Shown here: one piece after another, positions 1 through 5,898 of the stretch | Numbering within the stretch: the first letter of the stretch is position 1 | Layout of the letters: the number at the start of each line of letters is the position of its first letter | NCBI GenBank assembly: GCA_023250795.1 | Contig: JAHFAB010000035.1 | Coordinates: forward strand, 1 to 10,421 | Length of the DNA: 10,421 bases | Origin: Bacteriovoracaceae bacterium | GTDB lineage: Bacteria; Bdellovibrionota; UBA1018 | Direction of reading: 5' to 3' | Notes under the pieces: model-generated | The model's database searches: none | Seen by the model: only the letters and a program-made list of their open reading frames with translations | Told to the model about the DNA's origin: nothing | Translations under genes and position numbers: made by a program

Positions 1-614
1 ATACTATTTTGTAATTCTGACTGCTTATTTTTGGAGCCGATTTTCAGCGTAGCGATGTTATCACTGCTAATATTGTAGAGCTTTGCCTCAATTTGAGTTG
101 CCAAATAAGAAAGTACCATTTCTTTTAGAGGAAGATCAAGAGAGGATGATTCCGTTAGGATACCTTTCCTAAGAATAGAATCAACTTTGACTCCAAATAA
201 AATTTGAACATTGTGCGGTATCGTTCCATTGGCCATTTTAAGTTCAATTTTTACTTCCTTTCTTTCTTTTAAATCTTGGAATAGTTTTCTGTATTTTTCA
301 TCCCCAGCATCGGAAAGAGTTAAAACCTGATTGCCATCACTGTTTTTAGCCACTAAATCGACGAGGGTTTTCTCTGTGATTTTGTCATCAGTGTCCACAA
401 AACTAGAATTCGTGTTAACGACTATAGTGGGTTCTGTTTTGGGAGCACTCAAAGTTGGCCGTTCGGGTGCAGATTTTGAGTTTTGAGTATAATCATATTT
501 TGATAAACTTGGCGCAATTGGACTACATCTGGAAATAACCAGAACCAAAGAAAATAGAACTCCAAACTGCAGTACAGTTTCAATTTTTTTTAATATAAAC
601 TTAGAAAATTTCAT
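1..614 (-). CDS. Possible lipoprotein of unknown function, 3' end cut by window edge
   Basis: The minus frame from ATG at 614 stays open for 204 codons to the left edge with no stop, so this is an amino-terminal fragment. I do not recognise a family. The start looks like a secretion signal: Lys residues at 2, 5, 9 and 10, a hydrophobic stretch at about 12-28, and a Cys at 30 in the context VISRC. That resembles a lipobox, but Arg at the -1 position is not canonical (Gly/Ala/Ser expected), so lipidation is uncertain. Residues of about 31-70 are rich in Ser, Pro, Lys and Asn and look like a flexible linker; the remainder appears to be a mixed alpha/beta soluble domain. GAGG lies 6 nt before the ATG. 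The gene stands alone behind a sigma-54-like promoter. An exported or periplasm-facing protein is inference from the signal alone. Confidence 0.8.
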   Translation of the reverse strand, partial: MKFSKFILKKIETVLQFGVLFSLVLVISRCSPIAPSLSKYDYTQNSKSAPERPTLSAPKTEPTIVVNTNSSFVDTDDKITEKTLVDLVAKNSDGNQVLTLSDAGDEKYRKLFQDLKERKEVKIELKMANGTIPHNVQILFGVKVDSILRKGILTESSSLDLPLKEMVLSYLATQIEAKLYNISSDNIATLKIGSKNKQSELQNS

Positions 615-643
615 TCTAAGCCTCACTTTCCTGAGTATTTATA

Positions 644-660
644 TCCAAGAATCGTGCCAA
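644..660 (-). promoter_or_regulatory. Likely sigma-54 (RpoN) promoter of the lipoprotein gene
   Basis: On the minus strand the sequence TTGGCACG-ATTC-TTGGA matches the sigma-54 -24/-12 consensus YTGGCACG-N4-TTGCW at every informative base except the -12 C, which is G. The flanking purines before the -24 block also fit. Transcription would begin near 633, giving a leader of about 18-20 nt that just contains the GAGG ribosome site at 621-624. This geometry supports the call. A sigma-54 promoter needs an AAA+ enhancer-binding activator; none is encoded in this window. Confidence 0.55.
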
Positions 661-661
661 T

Positions 662-697
662 CTCTGAGGCCCTCCGGTGCCAAAATGGCCCCAAGAG
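662..697 (-). repeat. Imperfect hairpin upstream of the sigma-54 promoter
   Basis: The short arms GGTGCCA (676-682) and TGGCCCC (686-692) pair with one mismatch around a 3-nt loop, and outer CTCT/AGAG can also pair. The segment also holds a second TTGGCAC block (minus strand, 678-684), 24 bp upstream of the one in the promoter. It could be a regulator site or a transcript structure; the function is unknown. Confidence 0.3.
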
Positions 698-737
698 TTG
701 CCATAGGTTAGAGTTTATACACTTGTTTTATTGATTT

Positions 738-762
738 AAAAACTGTCTAACTTTTTGACAGT
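738..762 (-). terminator. Weak intrinsic terminator after the toxin gene
   Basis: On the minus strand, 15 nt past the toxin stop codon, a perfect 6-bp stem (ACTGTC/GACAGT) with a 9-nt loop is followed by a run of T residues. The stem is short and only half GC, so termination may be partial. A 10-bp palindrome, ACAGTACTGT at 758-767, overlaps it. Confidence 0.45.
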
Positions 763-777
763 ACTGTAAAAACAGAG

Positions 778-1104
778 TTAATCAAGTTCAAGAGCTATTT
801 TTAAACAGCGATTGAGTTCAGCAAGTTTTGTGTGGGAAATGGATCCTATGAAATGAGTAAGTTTAGGTTTTTCAATGCTGATCATTTCGTCTGTAAATAT
901 GCATGAGGAAGTTTTTAGTCCTTCAGAAACTCCGACTTCAAGCTGGGTAGAGAGACCAGTAAAGCTGGAGTAAATCGGAGCACAAACAACCGTTGAAAAC
1001 TTAGAATCAATGAGAGTTTGGCGGCTCACTATTACAAAAACCCTAGAGTCTTTTGGATCGTTTTTATTACTTCGATAAACACGGTAAAGTTCGCCCCTTC
1101 TCAT
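778..1104 (-). CDS. MazF/PemK-family endoribonuclease toxin
   Basis: This is the 108-residue toxin of a type II toxin-antitoxin pair. MazF proteins are cytoplasmic ribonucleases that cut mRNA (sometimes rRNA or tRNA) at short single-stranded sequences and arrest growth when free of antitoxin. The family pattern is seen in order: RGELYRVYR at 3-11 (usual RGEI/VYxV start), RVFVIVS at 21-27 (RPvlVis strand with the conserved Arg 21), APIYSS at 42-47 (the PIT/S catalytic turn), GLKTSSCIFTDEM at 62-74, and IGSIS at 86-90. The length is normal for MazF, with no truncation. The start codon follows the antitoxin stop by 6 nt and lacks a good Shine-Dalgarno, so translation is probably coupled to and lower than that of the antitoxin. 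The cleavage sequence cannot be deduced. Confidence 0.9.
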   Translation of the reverse strand: MRRGELYRVYRSNKNDPKDSRVFVIVSRQTLIDSKFSTVVCAPIYSSFTGLSTQLEVGVSEGLKTSSCIFTDEMISIEKPKLTHFIGSISHTKLAELNRCLKIALELD

Positions 1105-1110
1105 TTGCGC

Positions 1111-1344
1111 TCAACTTGCTTGGAACTGTAAAATTTCTAAAGCTTCCACGTTCAAATGATCACTATTTGCATTAAGTATTTCTAAATCAGACTTTTCCCT
1201 GCTCAGTTTCTTTCTGTCTTTGAAGTAGAGAATGAGGGCTTCTTCGATTACTGTTGAGCGAGGAGGTTTATGGGGTAGTGTGTCAATTAATTTTAGTAAT
1301 TGGGGGGATACACTAATAGAGGTTTTTTTCTTTCTAGCATACAT
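1111..1344 (-). CDS. Ribbon-helix-helix antitoxin (MazE-like) of the MazF toxin
   Basis: This is a 77-residue DNA-binding antitoxin placed first in the operon, as usual. Residues 6-45 have the ribbon-helix-helix pattern: a basic amino end (RKKK), a short alternating strand TSISVS, helix PQLLKLIDTL, a turn, then helix STVIEEALILYFKDRKK. The tail (about 46-77) is polar and then ends in a short hydrophobic segment (LEILQF), consistent with the part that wraps the toxin. The frame is open a further 12 codons upstream to a TTG at 1380, but those residues do not resemble an RHH amino end and the TTG is the first half of a TTGACA -35 box, so ATG at 1344 is chosen. No Shine-Dalgarno precedes it. Expected behaviour, from the family, is neutralising the toxin and repressing its own promoter. 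Confidence 0.82.
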   Translation of the reverse strand: MYARKKKTSISVSPQLLKLIDTLPHKPPRSTVIEEALILYFKDRKKLSREKSDLEILNANSDHLNVEALEILQFQAS

Positions 1345-1380
1345 ACTACTATGGTAGTATAAAAGTAATACTTGTGTCAA
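1343..1380 (-). promoter_or_regulatory. Promoter and operator of the toxin-antitoxin operon
   Basis: The minus strand shows a perfect -35 box, TTGACA (1375-1380). Candidate -10 boxes are TATACT (1356-1361, but only 13 bp spacer) or TACCAT (1351-1356, 18 bp spacer). A perfect 7-bp inverted repeat with 4-nt spacer, ATACTAC-CATA-GTAGTAT, fills 1343-1360, from the first base of the antitoxin's start codon region into the -10 region. This is a natural site for the RHH antitoxin to bind and block transcription. Either -10 puts the transcript start within a few bases of the ATG, suggesting a leaderless mRNA. The exact start site is inference. Confidence 0.55.
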
Positions 1381-1466
1381 GCTATTTGTAACCTGGTCAG
1401 TTATTTCGATTGCTTGTCACAAACAGGGATTTTTTAACGTACTAACATAAGTAGAGTGGAGAAAAG

Positions 1467-2012
1467 ATGTCTTCAGAACCAGAGAACCTACCAGATGAGG
1501 ATCTTATGACGGCTTATCAGCTAGGAGACGAGAGAGCGTTTGATGTCCTTTACTCACGTTATTCTGGAAAAGTTTATGGTTTTCTCAAGAAGAGAATCTA
1601 TGACAAAAGCTCTGCAGACGATGTGTTTCAAGCGACTTTTTTTAAGCTTCACTCAGCACGATCGCAATACAATCAGGCTTTTCCGTTTGCTCCTTGGCTC
1701 TTTACTATTTGTCGAAGTGTTCTGACTGATAGTTTACGAAAGAAGGCTAGAACACAAGAGGATCTCAATGAAAATGCCATCGAAAAAGTAGCCGTGGAAC
1801 CTCCCTCTTACGAAAGTGACAGACTTCCTGATCTGAGTTTTTTGCCAGTGCAACAACGGCAAGCGATTGAGCTTCGTTATGGTCAAGATCTTTCGTTTGC
1901 AGACATATCAAAGCATCTTGAGACCTCGTCTTCTAATGTCAGGCAGCTCATTAGCCGGGCTATTAGAAAACTCAAAGATGGGGTTTTAGAAAATAATAAG
2001 GAGGAAAAATGA
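1467..2012 (+). CDS. ECF-type RNA polymerase sigma factor
   Basis: This 181-residue protein belongs to the extracytoplasmic-function (group 4) sigma-70 class, which redirects RNA polymerase to a stress or envelope regulon. Region 2 covers about residues 11-95: DEDLMTAYQLGDERAFDVLYSRY, then the region 2.2 core-binding helix DDVFQATFFKLH (51-62) and the -10-recognising segment PWLFTICRSVLTDSLRKK (76-93). A linker of about 30 residues leads to region 4 (about 122-172), with a helix-turn-helix LSFADISKHLETSSSNVRQLISRAIRKLK that contacts the -35 element. Regions 1.2 and 3 are absent, as expected. GGAG lies 5 nt before the ATG. It overlaps the next gene by ATGA, so the two are made together, the usual layout for a sigma factor and its anti-sigma. 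I see no clear ECF-style promoter upstream, so autoregulation is not shown. Confidence 0.9.
   Translation: MSSEPENLPDEDLMTAYQLGDERAFDVLYSRYSGKVYGFLKKRIYDKSSADDVFQATFFKLHSARSQYNQAFPFAPWLFTICRSVLTDSLRKKARTQEDLNENAIEKVAVEPPSYESDRLPDLSFLPVQQRQAIELRYGQDLSFADISKHLETSSSNVRQLISRAIRKLKDGVLENNKEEK
1998..2004 (+). promoter_or_regulatory. Perfect Shine-Dalgarno for the sigma-factor partner
   Basis: AAGGAGG sits inside the last codons of the sigma factor gene, 4 nt before the partner's ATG at 2009. Its strength suggests the partner is translated at least as well as the sigma factor, which suits an inhibitor that must be in excess. Confidence 0.7.
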
Positions 2013-2572
2013 GTGATAAAAACAGGGCTAATGATTTTCAGGAGTTTTTTACTGTGACTGAAGTCGCGCCTCCCCAAAATATTTCATCACAGATTTTTGA
2101 GCGCGTTAGGGCGGATCTAAACCCTGCTCCATGGCGCGTATTTTCTAAAGCTGCGCTGGTTCATTTATTTATTGGAACGTTTACACTTTTATTCTGTCCA
2201 CAGTTTGGCGTGGGAGTTTTTCAAGGAATGGGACTCATGGGTTTGTTTATGAAAATGGGTCCTACAGCTTGTATGTTAGGCTGTGGTGCCGTATTTTTAG
2301 GAAGCAGCGCGCTCGTCGCAAGCATGCTCCTTAGACCCGAAGAAATAAAAGTGATTCGAAGAAATAGGTTTTTACAGTTTGGACTTTTAGGAACTCTTTC
2401 TATAGGAGTCTTTGCTTGTCTTGGGAAAACAATGGTGATCACAATGTTGGCTGCTTGGTTTGCTGGCTCTGTATTTGGCGCATTGGGGAGTTTAGAACTG
2501 GGCTGGTGGTTACGGCGGAGTCTTATGCTTAAGCTTCTATCAAAACCCGCCAAAGCGCTTTCACCTCAATAG
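2009..2572 (+). CDS. Four-Cys integral membrane protein, probable anti-sigma factor
   Basis: This is a 187-residue protein cotranslated with the sigma factor. A soluble amino-terminal tail (about residues 1-45) precedes roughly four membrane segments: about 48-68, 74-108 (long, perhaps two short spans), 121-140 and 143-167, ending in a short basic tail. I see no HxxxCxxC zinc anti-sigma motif and no match to a named anti-sigma domain. Four Cys are notable: 63 (in CPQFGVG), 88 and 92 (in ACMLGCG) and 137 (in FACLGK), all in or at the edge of membrane segments. They could bind a metal or form disulfides in a sensing role. Position and the ATGA overlap argue for a membrane-held regulator of the sigma factor; that function is inferred from context, not from a recognised domain. 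Its last 44 bp are also coding on the opposite strand. Confidence 0.75.
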   Translation: MSDKNRANDFQEFFTVTEVAPPQNISSQIFERVRADLNPAPWRVFSKAALVHLFIGTFTLLFCPQFGVGVFQGMGLMGLFMKMGPTACMLGCGAVFLGSSALVASMLLRPEEIKVIRRNRFLQFGLLGTLSIGVFACLGKTMVITMLAAWFAGSVFGALGSLELGWWLRRSLMLKLLSKPAKALSPQ

Positions 2573-3824
2573 TACCTTCCGGAGTTTTTACATTAGTGTC
2601 CTCGTCCGCGGTCCAAATTTCCGCTTTGTCCAAATCCAGTTCTGACATTGCACTTCGTAATGCACGGATTTCACGTTCACGAGTTTCTGGAACTCCGTTC
2701 AGAGTTTCACAAACCTGAATCAGTCGAAAAGTCTTTCCTGTTGGGACAATAAAATCAACTTCATGTCCAGTACGAGTTTTATAATAAAAAATCTTCTGCT
2801 CCATCTTTCTCAAATGAAGAAAAGCAATGTTTTCTAGTAAGTGACTCGATAGTTCATCTGTTCCTGCCTGACAAGCGCGCACCAGGCCATGATCAATCGA
2901 GTATATTTTACGAGGGTTTATTTCTTGTTTGCTCACTGATTTTGAAAAAATAGGAACATGGAAAAAAAAGTAGCAGTCTTCAAACCAACTCAAAATCTCT
3001 GAGATTTGAGCCTTTTCAAGTCTCAACCCTGTTTGTTTTAATTTTTCAAATAGACGATTGATAGTAAATAAACTACCGGTCTGGTTTAAAAAAATCCGCA
3101 TTAATTGACCAACAGCCACCGGGTTTTTAGGATTATGTCGTTCGATAATATCACGCAGGAGCATCACCTCAAGGTATTCTTGAAGAGTTTTCCGCCAAAG
3201 ATACTCACCAAACCCTTGTACTTCTGGGAAACCTCCCACACGCCTATATTCCTGAAAAACTCTTCGAATGGCTGCACGAGATGATTCACCGTTGGAAGAA
3301 ATAGGAACTTTGCTCCACTTCAGTTTTTCAACAAAACTCAATGGGAAAAGTTCTTCGCTAATTGAGCGCCCCCTCATTTCAGTTGCAATCTCTCGAGAAA
3401 GCAGTCGTGCATTTGATCCAGAGAGATAAACTTGATAACGCGAAGACCTGAGCAAACGTTCGACAAAACGGCCCCATCCATCTACAAATTGTATCTCATC
3501 AAAAAACAGATAAAACTTCTTCCGACCTGGACGCAGTTCCTCGAGCACTTCCAGAATGATACCCAGATCTTGTCCTTTGAGCTGTGTAAGCCTCTCATCG
3601 GCAAAGTGTATGTATACGATGTCGTCTATTGTTGCTCTTCCAGTTGAAATCAAATCATCAGCAATTTGCTGAAGAAACGTTGATTTTCCACAACGTCTTA
3701 CACCGACAACCACTAATGCCTTTCGTGGAGCGATTTCAAATTTCTTATCTCTGGGAATATAAGAAGGATTATCTTGAAAAGCCTGAACAGAAAGAATGTC
3801 TCTGAAATATTTTTTCAATGGCAC
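2529..3824 (-). CDS. AAA_14/DUF4143 family ATPase
   Basis: This is a complete 431-residue member of the large, poorly understood AAA_14-DUF4143 group, often found in accessory DNA. Seen in order: Walker A GVRRCGKST (41-49), Walker B FYLFFDE (104-110), sensor-like LSGSN (134-138), the family run RGRSISEELFPLSF (151-164), then the DUF4143 region from about 190 with a winged-helix-like middle and a restriction-nuclease-like end: E331, GHEVDFIV (353-360) and RLIQVCE (367-373). In that last motif the position where active PD-(D/E)xK enzymes have Glu-x-Lys reads Gln-Val-Cys, so nuclease activity is doubtful; this variant is common in the family. The start is GTG at 3824, with AAGGAG 10 nt upstream. 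The gene stands alone, downstream of the etf operon and preceded by a repeat array that may control it. The cellular role is unknown. Confidence 0.88.
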   Translation of the reverse strand: MPLKKYFRDILSVQAFQDNPSYIPRDKKFEIAPRKALVVVGVRRCGKSTFLQQIADDLISTGRATIDDIVYIHFADERLTQLKGQDLGIILEVLEELRPGRKKFYLFFDEIQFVDGWGRFVERLLRSSRYQVYLSGSNARLLSREIATEMRGRSISEELFPLSFVEKLKWSKVPISSNGESSRAAIRRVFQEYRRVGGFPEVQGFGEYLWRKTLQEYLEVMLLRDIIERHNPKNPVAVGQLMRIFLNQTGSLFTINRLFEKLKQTGLRLEKAQISEILSWFEDCYFFFHVPIFSKSVSKQEINPRKIYSIDHGLVRACQAGTDELSSHLLENIAFLHLRKMEQKIFYYKTRTGHEVDFIVPTGKTFRLIQVCETLNGVPETREREIRALRSAMSELDLDKAEIWTADEDTNVKTPEGTIEVKALWRVLIEA

Positions 3825-3851
3825 TGACGCGTAGCTCCTTAATTAAGAGCC

Positions 3852-3857
3852 TAGCAT
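3852..3857 (-). promoter_or_regulatory. Possible -10 element for the ATPase gene
   Basis: On the minus strand TATGCT is read at about 3852-3857, abutting the first repeat of the array, about 28 nt upstream of the GTG start. The only -35 candidate (near GTGGTT or TGGTTG at 16-17 bp spacing) lies within the third repeat and is poor. If real, the repeats would cover the promoter. Confidence 0.25.
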
Positions 3858-3915
3858 AAGTGGTTTAAGAATACAACCACTTTTAACCATAAGTGGTTGT
3901 ATTTCTAGACCACTT
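3858..3915. repeat. Phased array of four alternating AAGTGGTT repeats
   Basis: AAGTGGTT occurs at 3858-3865 and 3891-3898 (plus), and its complement AACCACTT at 3875-3882, with a 7/8 match GACCACTT at 3908-3915. Start-to-start spacings are 17, 16 and 17 bp, with strictly alternating orientation, so each neighbouring pair forms an inverted repeat. The central pair extends to a perfect 12-bp inverted repeat: ATACAACCACTT (3871-3882) and AAGTGGTTGTAT (3891-3902) around 8 nt. It occupies nearly the whole gap between the Fe-S oxidoreductase stop and the ATPase start. It is most likely an operator for cooperative binding of a dimeric protein, or a transcript hairpin. Confidence 0.85.
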
Positions 3916-3919
3916 TCAG

Positions 3920-5893
3920 CTACGTCGCTTGATCCATTAACTCCGCGATATCCATAACTTTCACTTTTTCCTGCATCTCTTTTGCTTTGACCCCATCATT
4001 CATCATGGTCATGCAAAATGGGCAGGAAGACGCGATGATACCAGCTTGAGTTTCTAAAGCCTGTTCAGTCCTTGTGATATTAATTCGCTTGCCGATTTTT
4101 TCTTCCATCCACATACGGCCGCCGCCTGCACCACAGCACATGCTTTGGTCATGATGGTTTTTCATTTCTACGACTCTTGCTGAGGGGATAGACCCAAGAA
4201 CCGCTCTTGGTTGATCATAAACGCCATTCCACCGGCCTAAGTAGCAGCTGTCATGAAAGGTTACCGTTTCATCAATGCCTTTGGAGGGTTTGAGTTTTCC
4301 TTCGGAGAGAAGCTTTGCAATAAACTGTGAGTGATGAAAGACCTCATAATTACCACCGAAATCTTTGTATTCATTCTTAATCGTGTTGAAACAGTGAGGA
4401 CAGGCTGTGACTACTTTTTTGACTTGGTAACGATTGAGGGTTTCAATATTTGCTTTTGCCAAAGTTTGATACAAGTATTCATTTCCAATTCTTCTTGCGG
4501 GATCTCCAGTGCACTGCTCTTCTTTGCCTAGGATTGAAAATTTGATTTCCGCCTTTTTCAATAAATTCACAAAAGCTTTGAGCACTTTTTTATTTCTCTC
4601 GTCGTAAGAACCCGCACATCCCACCCAGAGGAGCACGTCAACTTGTGAGTCTTCGGCCATTGTTTTGACTGAAAGTCCTTCCGCCCAATTTGCTCTATCG
4701 CTAGAACTAAAAGCCCATGGGGTCGCGTTAGTTTCCATGTTCTTAAAAACAGTCTGAACTTCGGCAGGGAAGCGAGACTCCATCATGACGAGATTGCGTC
4801 GGATATCATAGATTTTATCCGTGTGTTCAATAAATACAGGACATGCTATTTCGCAAGCCCTACACGAAGTACAAGCCCAGATCACATCTTCAGTGACATT
4901 TTCGTCAATGACGTGAGAAACTTCGTCATACTTAGCTGCTAACGTTTTCTCCTTGTTAAGGTAGAGGTTTTCTTTGAGGTCTAAAATCAGGAGTTTTGGG
5001 CTCAGTGGTTTTTGAGTATTCCATGCTGGACAGAGATCTTGGCAGCGTCCACATTCTGTACATGAATAATAGTCCAACGTATCTTTCCAACTCAGGTCAG
5101 TGATTTTTGCGACGCCATATTGAGTGATGGTTTCGTCTTCGAAGGCAATGGGTTTCATCCCTTTTGCGCGTTCCAGTTTTTTTAGAAAAGTATTGGGGCC
5201 TGCGGCTACAATATGAAGGTGTTTTGAACTCGGGATGTAAACAGCAAAACTCAAGACAATGAGCATGTGCACCCATTTGAACAAAGTTCCAAAAGCACTA
5301 TTGGTTTCAGAGCTGAATCCAAATGTGCTTAAGAACCGTGCGACTTGAGAAGAAACTGGCATCGCGGATTGGAACCATGGAGAGTGCCCCAAAATGCCAA
5401 ATCCGTTCATCAGTAAAATGGAAACCATCAAAGATCCCGTGAGCGCTAAAACAATCGAAGCATCTCTGGACTTACCCAACCCTTGAGGGCGAAGAACGTA
5501 GCGACGATAACAGGCATATCCCACGGCCAAAAGGACTGCGAGAGTAAAAATATCTTGCATGAAAACCAGGATTTTATAAGGAAGTTCACCGATAAATTCA
5601 AAATGAGCGGGCTGGTAAAGTGTTGTGACAAATTGCTCTAGAGTTCCCGTCGTGATGACAATAAAACCCCAAAAAATAGTCGCATGCATGATCCCAGCCG
5701 CAGGTTTTTGTAGGACTGCTTTTTGTCCTAAAACATTGGCAATCGTTGTGAGAACTCTCTCCCTAATACGATCGACTTTGGGGCCCTTACCCTTTTGCGC
5801 AACCATCATTTTATAGAGAATTTTAAAGCGATAGCCGGAATATCCAAACGCAGCTCCAGCCACAGCTAGAAATAGAAAAGTCTGCCAGGTCAT
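3920..5893 (-). CDS. Membrane Fe-S oxidoreductase, ETF:quinone oxidoreductase (Emo) type
   Basis: This 657-residue electron carrier links EtfAB to the quinone pool. The amino-terminal NarI-like membrane part has about five helices (about 5-25, 66-90, 105-127, 145-168, 204-222), with His 70, 209, 225 and 227 as candidate haem b ligands. A cytoplasmic part follows. Two 4Fe-4S ferredoxin motifs are present: Cys 278, 281, 284, 288 (CTECGRCQDLCP) and 341, 344, 347, 351 (CTSCRACEIACP). Then come two heterodisulfide-reductase-type cysteine-rich (CCG, DUF224) domains: Cys 426, 461, 498, 501 and Cys 550, 586, 587, 624, 627 (MCCGAGGG, SCPFC). The first has CTG in place of CCG, usual for this subgroup. 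The gene starts 5 nt after etfA, with AAGGA 12 nt upstream. Heterodisulfide reductase itself is unlikely without hdrABC, and adjacency to etfAB fixes the assignment. Confidence 0.87.
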   Translation of the reverse strand: MTWQTFLFLAVAGAAFGYSGYRFKILYKMMVAQKGKGPKVDRIRERVLTTIANVLGQKAVLQKPAAGIMHATIFWGFIVITTGTLEQFVTTLYQPAHFEFIGELPYKILVFMQDIFTLAVLLAVGYACYRRYVLRPQGLGKSRDASIVLALTGSLMVSILLMNGFGILGHSPWFQSAMPVSSQVARFLSTFGFSSETNSAFGTLFKWVHMLIVLSFAVYIPSSKHLHIVAAGPNTFLKKLERAKGMKPIAFEDETITQYGVAKITDLSWKDTLDYYSCTECGRCQDLCPAWNTQKPLSPKLLILDLKENLYLNKEKTLAAKYDEVSHVIDENVTEDVIWACTSCRACEIACPVFIEHTDKIYDIRRNLVMMESRFPAEVQTVFKNMETNATPWAFSSSDRANWAEGLSVKTMAEDSQVDVLLWVGCAGSYDERNKKVLKAFVNLLKKAEIKFSILGKEEQCTGDPARRIGNEYLYQTLAKANIETLNRYQVKKVVTACPHCFNTIKNEYKDFGGNYEVFHHSQFIAKLLSEGKLKPSKGIDETVTFHDSCYLGRWNGVYDQPRAVLGSIPSARVVEMKNHHDQSMCCGAGGGRMWMEEKIGKRINITRTEQALETQAGIIASSCPFCMTMMNDGVKAKEMQEKVKVMDIAELMDQAT

Positions 5894-5898
5894 GAGTA

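Noticed and set aside
678..684. A second sigma-54 promoter
   Set aside because: The TTGGCAC block lacks any TTGC-like -12 partner at the required distance.
1345..1380. Twelve extra amino-terminal residues on the antitoxin from a TTG start
   Set aside because: The TTG is the start of a TTGACA -35 box, no ribosome site precedes it, and the added residues do not fit an RHH amino end.
1381..1466. Promoter for the ECF sigma gene
   Set aside because: TTGTCA at 1414-1419 has no convincing -10 at 16-18 bp, and no ECF-type -35/-10 pair is clear, so none is called.
3858..3915. CRISPR-like or intrinsic terminator reading of the repeat array
   Set aside because: Units are 8 bp in alternating orientation with no spacer-repeat pattern, and the 12-bp hairpin is not followed by a proper T-run on either strand.
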